The notes under the pieces are model-generated. The model was not told the DNA's origin, did no database searches, and saw only the letters and a program-made list of their open reading frames with translations. From contig JWZX01003063.1 of assembly GCA_001275005.1 (NCBI GenBank), positions 1 to 32,425 on the forward strand: 32,425 nucleotides of DNA, in the 5' to 3' direction. Shown here piece after piece: positions 1 through 7,941 of the stretch. Each line of letters opens with the position of its first letter. The first letter of the stretch is position 1. Origin of the DNA: Chrysochromulina tobinii (lineage: Eukaryota > Haptophyta > Prymnesiales > Chrysochromulinaceae). Both the position numbers and the translations under genes were made by a program.

Positions 1-30
1 GCTGGCACGTGCTGCACACCACCACCACAT

Positions 31-63
31 GCGGTGCCATTTCTGCGCACGAAATGGCACCGC
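31..63. repeat. Perfect 12-bp inverted repeat (hairpin)
   Basis: Arms 31-42 (gcggtgccattt) and 52-63 (aaatggcaccgc) are perfect reverse complements around a 9-nt loop. It could be a cruciform, a transcript 3'-end hairpin or the remnant of a small mobile element; the sequence does not decide between these. Confidence 0.7.
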
Positions 64-487
64 ACCCGCCGCCCACGCCTCACCCCATCCCCGTGCTCCC
101 GGACAGGTTCTGATGCATTGGTAGGCATCCTCGTGGGGGACAAGGAGGAGCCCAGCAACAAGCGCGGGCACGGCGACGCGTGCGCGAGCGCTGGCGGCGT
201 GCGGACGGCGACGCTCGCTAGCAGGCCTTGAGAGAGGGCCGCGCGCCCGCCGTGAGGGTCCGCCGTGGGCGTTTGGGACCGGTCAAACGAGTACTGTACC
301 GACCTCGTACATGCTTGGGCCGGAGGTACACGCATCAGTAACGTGTGTAGGCTTTACTAACGACCCGCATTCACTCATTTGTCGGAAAGCGACGCGCTTG
401 GTTTCACCCTCGCATGCAACACGTCTAAAGGCAATCTTCCCGGTGGCGCTTTCGTTGCGGGTTGGCCTTGGCGGCGCGTGAACTCTG

Positions 488-595
488 AACAACGTTTAAA
501 CAACGTTAACAGCACTAACGGCTGCTGAACATTAAACAACATTAGGACTTGAAAAAAACACTAAGCCAACGTTAGGAGTCAACATTAACGTTGGA
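488..595. repeat. A/T-rich cluster of AACRTTA motifs
   Basis: About seven copies of AACGTTA, AACATTA or AACGTTT-like words occur within roughly 100 bp, several with an overlapping palindromic GTTAAC or AACGTT core. The composition stands out from the GC-rich surroundings. Function is unknown; a protein-binding array or decayed repeat are both possible. Confidence 0.5.
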
Positions 596-849
596 GAACT
601 CTAGGTGACGCCGACTGAAACTTCCCAAATTCACTAGCAGCGTAGCACAGCCAGACGGTTCGACATAAACATATTCAGTTCACAACATGATTGTTCTCAC
701 AATCGAGCAGCTGGAGGGATGCAAGCGCCGTGCGCGCATGCAGCTCCCCAAAGGCGTCCTGTACAGAGAAGGGTGGCAGCGCACATGCGGCCAGCATAGC
801 ACAACGAGGATGTGACTACCAGGTTGGCCGTACCCGTGACCGCAAAATG

Positions 850-1299
850 TCAAGGGCCCGCCTTCCCCCGCAAGGTATCCAAATACCGCTCCACTTGTAG
901 CCCGAGAATGGGCTGCCCACGCTTCGTACGTTTATTGCACTTAGTGGTCCATTCACAGCGTCGCTTGCGGCTCAGCTCCTTTTTCCGCTCCTGCTCTTCA
1001 TGCGCCTGTCGAGCTACCTCTTCCGCTGCACGCGTGTCCGCTTGCGAAGCCTCCCACTGACGCCTCGCTGCCACGGCAGCGCCCACTTTCGCCTTAGCCG
1101 GCCGCGTAGGGTTGCTCGACGCAGATGCTCCGGCGAATTGCTCGTCTGAAGAACCAAAGTCTTGAGCCACGAGGGCATGGGGCGCTAGTTCTCCCAGACT
1201 CTTGAAGGCGTGGGCCCGTGCGCGGCCCAGCTTGTACTTCTGAACGCGATGGTGCTTTTTGTCGATGGCCCCGTTCCCGTACCTTTTCTGGGCCGACAT
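850..1299 (-). CDS. FYV7/TAP26-like rRNA-processing protein
   Basis: A 149-residue, strongly basic protein. The C-terminal signature around residues 119-145 (KRTKRGQPILGLQVERYL) matches the Fyv7/TAP26 (CCDC59) family hallmark, a basic stretch followed by T-K-x-G-Q-P and a short helix. The middle (about 78-118) is a charged helix rich in Ala, Glu, Arg and Lys. Known members are small nucleolar factors needed for 18S rRNA processing in the small-subunit processome, so a nucleolar role is expected by family. The ATG at 1299 gives a normal length for the family. It is divergent from the glycosyltransferase gene, with under 100 bp between their starts, so the two probably share a promoter region. 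The call rests mainly on the C-terminal motif. Confidence 0.7.
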   Translation of the reverse strand: MSAQKRYGNGAIDKKHHRVQKYKLGRARAHAFKSLGELAPHALVAQDFGSSDEQFAGASASSNPTRPAKAKVGAAVAARRQWEASQADTRAAEEVARQAHEEQERKKELSRKRRCEWTTKCNKRTKRGQPILGLQVERYLDTLRGKAGP

Positions 1300-1397
1300 C
1301 GTGCTGGGGCGACGTCGAACAGAGTCGCGTGAATGGCTGTTACATGTACTATGTAGTAAGAATCCTCTCGGTGTGTTGACTTACATTAATTCGTCAA

Positions 1398-2801
1398 TTG
1401 GGAACGGGGCCCGGCGCTTCGGAAAATGCTGAAATGTTGTCATTCGAAGTGCGGAAAGCCTCCCGCGCTGTACAGCCAGCCCCAGCTCTTTGCCGACGCA
1501 CACGCGCGACATGGACGCGAACACAAAAGTGCCGAGTGGCAGCTGCAGCACTGGCGCTCGTCGCCACTTTATTCCTATTGGGGCGTTCAGACTTCCAAGC
1601 AGATTCCGTCCTACATTCTGCACAGCCTCCACGGATATCGCCACCAAAAGGCCTCGATTGCGTCGACTTTGTCATGGTGACCAATGCGCCTCTCGACTCG
1701 TGCGTCCTATTGGCGAGTGTAAACTCGCTCTGGCGGTATGCTCAGCCAAAGCCGTGCCGCGTTCTGCTTGTGTCGGCGGGCAGATGCAATAACGCACCTC
1801 GAGGTGTGCAGTGCCTGCACGAGGCGACACTGATACCGGGATTATCAATCACCTCAGTCAGAGATGCCCTGGCCCGTCATCCCACACCGACAAAAGGGGA
1901 GCTGCCCGCTGAAACGTTGAAAGCCCGCGCGGGGTGGCTGCTACAGCAATTCCTCAAGCTTGGCCTTGCTGAGTACAAGCATGACCTGACAGAGCATTTT
2001 GTGATCTGGGACTCCGATTGCGTGGTTCTGCGACCAATATCCTTTTTCGACGAAGATTTGCGCTCGGTTGCACGGATGCACGGAGCCAATACGCTTGCGA
2101 ACCGTGACAAGCTCGTGCCGTACAAACCGCAGGCTGTCGCGGCCGAGACAGGCGCAGCACGGCATCCTCCTGTCCCACCAGGCATATCCCACATGAGCGA
2201 GCTCGGCGCCGTGACACCGTCCGCGAACTTTGTGGCGGGCTCCCAAGGCTGCGACTACGCGTGGGTCTTCCATCAGCTAACGGGCGGGCTCCCGTTGATA
2301 GTACCATCGCACAGTCGCGCACATATGACCTCTTTCGTGACACACTACATGGCGACGCGTCGATCGACAGTGAATACGATGACGCAGACCTTTGCTCGCG
2401 TAGGAGCTCGCGTTGGAGCGCAGCAAGGTGCAATGACGCCAGGTATCGAGACCAATGCCTCGGCCAAAGACGGCCTGCCGCCGTGGATGGCTCACGTCCT
2501 CCGAGTGGTTCGCGACAAGTGCGGCTTCACCGAGTACGGCTCCGTGATCAGTTGGACTCTGCAGCGTGCTCCAGAACAGCTGCGGTTCGTTCGTGAGCGC
2601 GACTGGGTGCGTGTGCCACACGTGAACGGGATCTGCCCGACATACGACGCGCTGCGACCTTTCGAGAACTTATCATACGTCGGGTGGGAGCAGAACGGCG
2701 GAGCCGCTGGGTACGGGGGCGGAATGCAGAGTGGCTGGAAGTTTGAGCTGCTGAAGCGTAAAAACCAGCTGCGCATGTGGTTGCTCGGAACGAGCATATA
2801 G
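1398..2801 (+). CDS. Type II membrane glycosyltransferase, DUF6492-like
   Basis: A 467-residue protein. Residues 47-62 form one hydrophobic signal-anchor segment after a basic N-terminus, the layout of Golgi type II glycosyltransferases. The lumenal domain begins near residue 88 (a beta strand, FVMVTNAP). It contains WLLQQFLKL at 180-188, a DxD-type metal/nucleotide-sugar motif in VIWDSDCVVLRP (D205-S-D207) and an F-x-E-Y-G element at 377-381. These features resemble DUF6492 and related GT-A fold enzymes. Donor and acceptor sugars cannot be inferred. A second in-frame ATG at 1434 (residue 13) is an equally possible start. Its stop is only about 80 bp before the next co-directional start, showing how compact the locus is. 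Confidence 0.65.
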   Translation: MGTGPGASENAEMLSFEVRKASRAVQPAPALCRRTRATWTRTQKCRVAAAALALVATLFLLGRSDFQADSVLHSAQPPRISPPKGLDCVDFVMVTNAPLDSCVLLASVNSLWRYAQPKPCRVLLVSAGRCNNAPRGVQCLHEATLIPGLSITSVRDALARHPTPTKGELPAETLKARAGWLLQQFLKLGLAEYKHDLTEHFVIWDSDCVVLRPISFFDEDLRSVARMHGANTLANRDKLVPYKPQAVAAETGAARHPPVPPGISHMSELGAVTPSANFVAGSQGCDYAWVFHQLTGGLPLIVPSHSRAHMTSFVTHYMATRRSTVNTMTQTFARVGARVGAQQGAMTPGIETNASAKDGLPPWMAHVLRVVRDKCGFTEYGSVISWTLQRAPEQLRFVRERDWVRVPHVNGICPTYDALRPFENLSYVGWEQNGGAAGYGGGMQSGWKFELLKRKNQLRMWLLGTSI

Positions 2802-2882
2802 CAGCGTTAAAACTTTTGTCAGTAAACCAATACAGCGCCATCGTGGCAATGCTGACTACATTCCACGGTCTCTCCCCACATC

Positions 2883-4952
2883 ATGTCCTTTTGGCGAGAG
2901 CTGCGTCGCGAGGTGCAGACCACCTTTGGTCGCAGGCGTGCGACCGGTGGAGCTGCGGGTCACACGCGCGTGGTGCGTGCTCCTGCTGGCGTCCACGGTC
3001 TCGTTGTGCAGGAGGATGAGAGTGGCAGCGGCTGGGATCTAATCGAACGCAAGGCTCAGGAGCCGCCCGTGGTATACACGGAGCGGTGCGGAGAGGTCGC
3101 TCTCGCCTCGAGCCAGTACCTAGTGGGTGGCGAGGAAGGTGCTGCCGATGAGGAGGACGCCGAGTACCGACGCATCTGGAACCTGCCACTCCGCCGTGCT
3201 GGTGGCAGCTGCAGCAGTGCATCTTCTCGGTCGCAGGGCAACGTACAGCCGCCCGGCGCCGGGGCCAGTGCCGATCTGGCCCGCGCATCGATCGGACTTC
3301 GTTCGAGTGCGAATGTATCGTTGTCACCCTCAGTTACTGAGGATGCTGCAGCAGTGATGTCACCTGCTACCGCAGCAACAGCCGTACCGGAAGCAGCTGC
3401 GCCATCGCAGTTGGCGATCCGACAAGCGCCGCTAGCCAACTTGCCGAGTCTTCGCGCTGCCTCCTGCCTGTCATCGACCGATCCGTCGTCCGTTTCCTGC
3501 GCACATGAGCCCACGAGCGCCGCGAGCATTGCGGTGCTGGAGCCACTCTCGCCATTGCCGCTGCCTTCGTCAACAGTAGTGATGTCAGCAGCTGGAGCCG
3601 CAGGAGGAGGAGAAGGAGGAGGAGAAGGAGGAGGCGCCGCCGTTGGGGCGGCGGCGGTAGTAATGCCTGCGGATGGATACGCTGAAAGTGCTGTGTGCGC
3701 GTCTGCAACAGCCGGGGTCCCAGTTGGCTCAGGCAGCTCAAGTACCGACCGTGGCAGCACCGGCGGCGGCGAGCCTCCTTTGGCGGCGGCAGACAACTCC
3801 TCTCCTGTGCTCGGTGCACAAGCTGATGCATGCGCCTTTGACGCAGCAAACCAAGGTGTGGCGGATGGCGGTCAGCGCGGCTATTCCAGCGGGATGCTTG
3901 TCGTGAAACTGCTGCGGTTTCTGTGCGTGATCGTGAGATGGTGCGGCATGTTTGCCGTCCACTCCTCCCTCGGGCTGATGCAAGCGCACCACCCCGGGCT
4001 GACTTTCTTCCACCTGCTGCGCAACGTGCACTTGCGCCAGTGCGTGATTCAGTGCGCGATGCTCAACCTGCTGCTCTTCCGCGGCGCACTGCACGTGTAC
4101 GAGAAGCTGCTGCCGGCCCTGTGCCTCTCCGTTCTGGGCGTGCGCTTGATGGGCGACTGGCGGTATGAGCTCGCAATCGTGGTGTTATGGGCGGCGCCTG
4201 CATACGTCGTCTGCGAGATCGTCACAACATCACTCCACTTCAAGATGGCGCAGAAGATGGTCAACGACGCGCAATCCCCGCCACCCGTCGGAGTGCAGAC
4301 TGCAAGGAGCAGCGATCCATGCGACTCCGCCGCTCGCTCCATCAGTCACATGGGCGGTGTCGCCACAGCAGCACCGGCAGCATGCGACAGAATTCTGATG
4401 GCAGCAGCTAATGAGGGGCCCAGCTGTGGAAGGAGCAGTCGTAGAGGCGATGACGACGTGGATAGCGGTAGTGTTCATACGACTGCACGAGGAGAGGATG
4501 GTCAGCGTGACGCGATGCTCAGCTTTACCTCGATCGTCTACACGCGGCTCATCTACCTTGTCTTCGTGCTGCAGATTCGCCTCTTCTGCGGCGTGCCTTT
4601 CGTCGGGCCAGTGCTGACACTCGTGCTCTCGGCGCTCCTCCACGCCTATGACTCGTTCGAGTTCATCTGGGATCAGCAGGGCTGTGGTGTCGCCGAGCGC
4701 TTCGCACTCATCGAAATGCACTGGCTCTACTTCTTAGGATACGGCGGCGTGCTCGCTTGTCTCTCCCTTCACCTGCGCTTCTGGGACCTCTTCGCCATTC
4801 GCACCGTGCTGTACCCCATCTACATCGCCAATGCACCGCATGCACGCTTCGAATCACGCAGGGCAAGCCAACCACTTCCAGTCTTTCAGCTGCCGCTTCT
4901 TGTGTTTAATGCCCTGCTTCAGCTCGTCGCTGCATCTCTCGCGCGATCGTGA
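2883..4952 (+). CDS. EI24/EPG-4-like ER membrane protein
   Basis: A 689-residue protein in two parts. Residues 1 to about 335 are low complexity (Ala, Ser, Gly, Glu) and probably disordered. Residues 338-655 carry several hydrophobic helices (about 343-365, 385-400, 408-422, 428-448, 550-568, 573-588, 612-632, 638-650). The best match to EI24 (etoposide-induced 2.4, PIG8, EPG-4) is YDSFEFIWDQQG at 589-600 followed by WLYFLGYG at 614-621 and a hydrophobic run ending YPIYIANA; human EI24 has the same Y-x-S-F-E-x-x-W, then W-x-Y-F-G-F-G, then FPLFI order. EI24 proteins are ER membrane proteins acting in autophagosome maturation. A hydrophilic insert at about 458-545 interrupts the membrane domain. 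The ATG at 2883 is the first after the upstream stop; unrecognised introns could exist in the N-terminal part. Confidence 0.65.
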   Translation: MSFWRELRREVQTTFGRRRATGGAAGHTRVVRAPAGVHGLVVQEDESGSGWDLIERKAQEPPVVYTERCGEVALASSQYLVGGEEGAADEEDAEYRRIWNLPLRRAGGSCSSASSRSQGNVQPPGAGASADLARASIGLRSSANVSLSPSVTEDAAAVMSPATAATAVPEAAAPSQLAIRQAPLANLPSLRAASCLSSTDPSSVSCAHEPTSAASIAVLEPLSPLPLPSSTVVMSAAGAAGGGEGGGEGGGAAVGAAAVVMPADGYAESAVCASATAGVPVGSGSSSTDRGSTGGGEPPLAAADNSSPVLGAQADACAFDAANQGVADGGQRGYSSGMLVVKLLRFLCVIVRWCGMFAVHSSLGLMQAHHPGLTFFHLLRNVHLRQCVIQCAMLNLLLFRGALHVYEKLLPALCLSVLGVRLMGDWRYELAIVVLWAAPAYVVCEIVTTSLHFKMAQKMVNDAQSPPPVGVQTARSSDPCDSAARSISHMGGVATAAPAACDRILMAAANEGPSCGRSSRRGDDDVDSGSVHTTARGEDGQRDAMLSFTSIVYTRLIYLVFVLQIRLFCGVPFVGPVLTLVLSALLHAYDSFEFIWDQQGCGVAERFALIEMHWLYFLGYGGVLACLSLHLRFWDLFAIRTVLYPIYIANAPHARFESRRASQPLPVFQLPLLVFNALLQLVAASLARS

Positions 4953-5403
4953 AAGGGAGCCGATCTTGCCACTTGCCTCTGGTGCGCACGCGCCGAAGGC
5001 GGTCGTCGGCGCGGCTTCTTCGTTCGTTCGGTTCTCGTTCGTCGGCGTCATTCGTGCATCGTGGGCCACCCAAGCATCCGACAGATCCACGTCGGCCGCA
5101 TCGCAAAGGCATCGCGACGCACCAGCCGGTAGGCCCGACCGTTGTAGAGTAATAAAGTATTTGGCGGGCCCAGGCGTCTTTTTCCCCGGTGTCACACCCT
5201 GTTTAGTTTCGGTTACAGTCGAGATCAATTCGTGGCAGGTCTGGACGAGCCGAGCGCGTCGGTAACTCGCGGCGTCCTCGGTCCTCGGCACAGCCGGGGT
5301 CGGCACCGGGCGCGACGAGCCGGGCTTCTGAACACTCAGCCTGCGCACAAACTCTCGACCGGGCCCGGGGGGGCGCCTTTAACACGCATATGTCCACTGA
5401 GCT
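4953..5403. other. Convergent intergenic region with AATAAA
   Basis: This lies between the ends of the EI24-like gene (+) and the GalT-like gene (-). An AATAAA hexamer at 5151-5156 on the + strand, about 200 nt after the EI24-like stop, could be its polyadenylation signal. Open frames here are short or antisense and resemble nothing I recognise. Confidence 0.45.
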
Positions 5404-6909
5404 TCACCTTCCGGTTTCACCCTCACGCAGGATTTGCGGTCCATGATCGCGGTGCCCCTCAAATGACCCAGATTGGAGCAGCACGCGCAGGCTCGCGGCG
5501 GCCACGAAAAGATCAGTTGATACCGCAGGGGTTTCAAAGAGTTCGTTGGATGAGACATCAGAGACGGTGGCGCCATAGAGACCTCTCGAGACAAGGCGAC
5601 AGAGACGTGGCATGGACGCACGTTTGGCCACGAATGGGTCCATCGGAGGGAAAACGCATGACGCTGAGCTGCCTTCCCAACCAAGCGACAACTGCGCCGC
5701 CACAAGGACATCATAAAAGATGCCCCCGAGCTCACGATTGAGATTTGCAGCACCTCGCTCGCCATTCGAGACCCTGGCATCCCCCATGATGTCGATCTGG
5801 ATGCCAGCGCTGACTGAGGTCAGAGCGACGAATGCGACAAAATGGTCTGTGCGCCGGATAACAAGGCCGAGGTGCGCATGCACCAATGCCACGTCCATAA
5901 ACAGAGAGCGTGCCCGACGATCCGCATAGTCACACGCAGCAAGGCGCATAGCTTCCCACTTGCCGGGGTAACGACTCGCGGCGAGATGCGGCTGCATGTG
6001 CGGATGCGTTTGAGAGGCGCCACCAGAGTGCAGCAGATCGAACGTGACAGACGGGAATTGCGCATCCGTCGGATATTCGGCGCTCGTGCGCAGGAACCAC
6101 TCGTGCGTGAGCGTGAACATGGCCACGACATCCGCTCGTCCAAGCCGCAACGGATTTACGAAGTGCCGGGTAGCCACGACGCCATGGTGCGCAGTCAGCC
6201 GCCCCATATTGGCAAAGCCCACGGCGTCGTCGTTGGACACGTAGCCAACGCGTGCATCCGCCATGGTGCGTTCCTTAGGCGCGCAAAAGTCAGAAGCCGT
6301 CGGCAGTTGGCAAGGCAACGAGCGCAGCTCCTCCACCAGGCCCTCAGGATCCTTTCGCAGCGAAGCACCGCTGCTGTTGGTGTCGCCGTCACCGCCAAAG
6401 CGCTGTGCTCGCACTCGATTGAAGGCCAGAGACTCGCCCGGAAGGAAGCGGCTCGAGATGCCAACAGTCACCTGGTCCTCGAAGGCGCTCACGTCACGGC
6501 CCTGCGCCTCGAGCCCTGGCGTTCGAAAAAGCGCGCATGCGATCAGTGCACGTAACAGAGGTGATGTGCACTTTCAGGAGGTGAGATGCTCACTTTTCCG
6601 CATCTGCGTAGGTATGGTACTGCGAGCGGTGCCAAGCTCAACGATGTAGAGCCCCCGCAACAGCGACGCGTGCTTGCTGCGCAGATCGGCGTACATGGCA
6701 CCAAGGTGTTCCATTCGGCGAGGCTGATCGTCGTGGGTACTGTGTGCGGGCAGATCTACTGCCGAGAACGATATGGCCGCTGCAGAGCAGACGCCAGAGG
6801 TGAATGGAGGCACTATGTCGAGCTTTGGCTGCGGCGCGGCGTTCCACACGAGCAGCGCCAGTGCGGCAGACGACACGAGAAGGAGCATGGAAAAGCCGCG
6901 CGTCACCAT
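5404..6909 (-). CDS. Membrane-anchored GalT/HIT-superfamily protein, two exons
   Basis: Exon 1 runs 6909-6594 and exon 2 runs 6515-5404; joined they give 475 residues. Exon 1 starts with a hydrophobic signal anchor (about residues 7-22). The HIT-like core follows, with HSGGASQTHPHMQ around residues 268-280 of the joined protein. Its H-P-H-x-Q core (H276, H278, Q280) matches the active site of galactose-1-phosphate uridylyltransferases, where the second His is the nucleophile; the preceding G-G-A-S-Q also recalls Ap4A phosphorylases. Nucleotidyl transfer or phosphorylase chemistry is therefore plausible, but the substrate is unknown. The membrane anchor is unusual for a fold that is normally cytosolic. 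Without splicing, the frame carries a single TGA at 6574-6576. It is divergent from the sulfhydryl oxidase gene. Confidence 0.6.
6516..6593 (-). other. Inferred 78-nt intron in the GalT-like gene
   Basis: On the minus strand the donor AAAA|GTGAGC and the acceptor TTTTTCGAACGCCAG|GG bound a 78-nt segment. Both flanks are in phase 1 and keep the reading frame. Removing it eliminates the only in-frame TGA and links the signal anchor to the catalytic domain. Inferred from motifs only. Confidence 0.6.
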
Positions 6910-7219
6910 CGCTGCGACCGGGTAAGTGAGAGGGAGTGAGACTCACTCACATGCATCTCTCACAAAGTGGTTTTCTGCGAAAGGTATTGTGCAGAATATG
7001 CCCAGGCAGCCCAGGCCAGCATGTTTCAGGCGGCCGCGGGTTTTGGTGATTTTCACAGCAACGTTTGCGACCCCCACACGACACACATTTCATGTTGTGG
7101 CGGAAGGTGCTGGCGAACTGCCGGGCGACGCTACCCGGCTCATTCGCTGCGCCGCCACTTTGTCTCTCGTTCTCGCACAAGCGCACTCACTCACCGCATA
7201 TATAAATTAGCGACATACG
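6910..7219. promoter_or_regulatory. Divergent promoter region, GalT-like and Erv-like genes
   Basis: About 310 bp separate two divergent starts. A TATA-like element (gcatatataaat, about 7196-7207) lies only 15-20 nt before the Erv ATG. If it is a real TATA box, transcription would begin at or beyond that ATG, so it may be fortuitous or the start may lie downstream. Confidence 0.35.
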
Positions 7220-7819
7220 ATGGCTCGTGACGCACGAAAGTACCAAGGGCTCACCCTCTTGGGCACGTTCGTCGCCGGCGCTTTCTTCGATGCCTTCGTG
7301 ATGCGGTCAGGCTGCACGAGAGCTGAAGCATCACCTGTGTCACTTTCTGGCAAACACGTTCTGGAGGAACGCGGCCCGCCGACGAAGCAGGAGCTGGGGC
7401 TGGCGGGCTGGACGCTGCTGCATACGATGGCTGCAAACTATCCGGATCAACCCACGGCCGCACAACGGGGTCGAATCGAGGCGTTCCTGCATGCCCTCGG
7501 TCACCTCTATCCGTGCCCTGACTGCGCTGCACACTTCAGACTACACATGAAGGCCCATCCGGTGGTCAGCGCCACACGCGAAGGTCTATCACGATGGATG
7601 TGCGAAGCGCACAACGAGGTGAATTCTCGTAATGGCAAGGACACCTTTTACTGCGATGTAGGAGTGCTCGACGCGAGATGGAAGGACTGCGGCTGTGGCC
7701 ATGGCAATGTTTCCGTAGCGGCAGGCGCGGCACGCGGGGGCCATCAGCAGCCTGAACTGTCGCAGCAGCATCAACACGCGTTAACGTCCGGCAGGGGATT
7801 TCGTAGGCGACTTCATTGA
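7220..7819 (+). CDS. Erv/ALR-family FAD-linked sulfhydryl oxidase, Erv2-like
   Basis: A 199-residue protein. It has the Erv/ALR core: GWTLLHTMAANYPD at about 68-81, the redox-active CxxC (C99-P-D-C102), then W-M-C-E-A-H-N-E-V-N at 126-135, which supplies the FAD-contacting His/Asn and structural C128 paired by family knowledge with C145. Such enzymes use FAD to make disulfides and pass electrons to oxygen or cytochrome c. Residues 9-27 form a hydrophobic signal anchor, and a C-G-C motif (C157-G-C159) follows the core. Both features are shared with yeast Erv2, an ER-lumenal oxidase whose shuttle disulfide is C-x-C. An ER or secretory location is therefore favoured over the mitochondrial intermembrane space. 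The last 40 residues are polar and variable. Confidence 0.85.
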   Translation: MARDARKYQGLTLLGTFVAGAFFDAFVMRSGCTRAEASPVSLSGKHVLEERGPPTKQELGLAGWTLLHTMAANYPDQPTAAQRGRIEAFLHALGHLYPCPDCAAHFRLHMKAHPVVSATREGLSRWMCEAHNEVNSRNGKDTFYCDVGVLDARWKDCGCGHGNVSVAAGAARGGHQQPELSQQHQHALTSGRGFRRRLH

Positions 7820-7941
7820 TTGCCCTATCATCTTTTTTGTGAATGGACGCCAATTAGTACGTTTCAAGATGAAGGTGCTTCACACGAGTTCTTCTCGCGT
7901 GTTCACAGAACAAGTCGAGATTCGTCGTCGCTAGGATTAGG

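Larger units (their letters stand above)
1..849. other. Stretch without a convincing gene
   Basis: Only short open frames of up to about 80 codons are present and none resembles a known family or has a coding-like composition. The segment holds a perfect hairpin near the left edge and an A/T-rich cluster of AACRTTA-type motifs around 488-595. It lies downstream of the FYV7-like gene, so part of it is probably that gene's 3' UTR and flanking sequence. The edge could also cut a gene lying further left. Confidence 0.5.

Noticed and set aside
3056-3796. 246-codon minus-strand frame in the EI24-like N-terminus
   Set aside because: Low-complexity shadow of the Ala/Ser-rich coding region on the other strand.
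4854-5348. 164-codon minus-strand frame
   Set aside because: It overlaps the end of the EI24-like gene antisense and shows no domain; composition does not suggest a real protein.
5842-6555. 237-codon + strand frame opposite the GalT-like gene
   Set aside because: Antisense shadow of the frame with the HPHxQ motif; no recognisable features.
6574-6576. In-frame TGA as a possible selenocysteine codon
   Set aside because: A 78-nt intron with good splice sites and matching phase explains it more simply; the surrounding residues do not look like a redox site.
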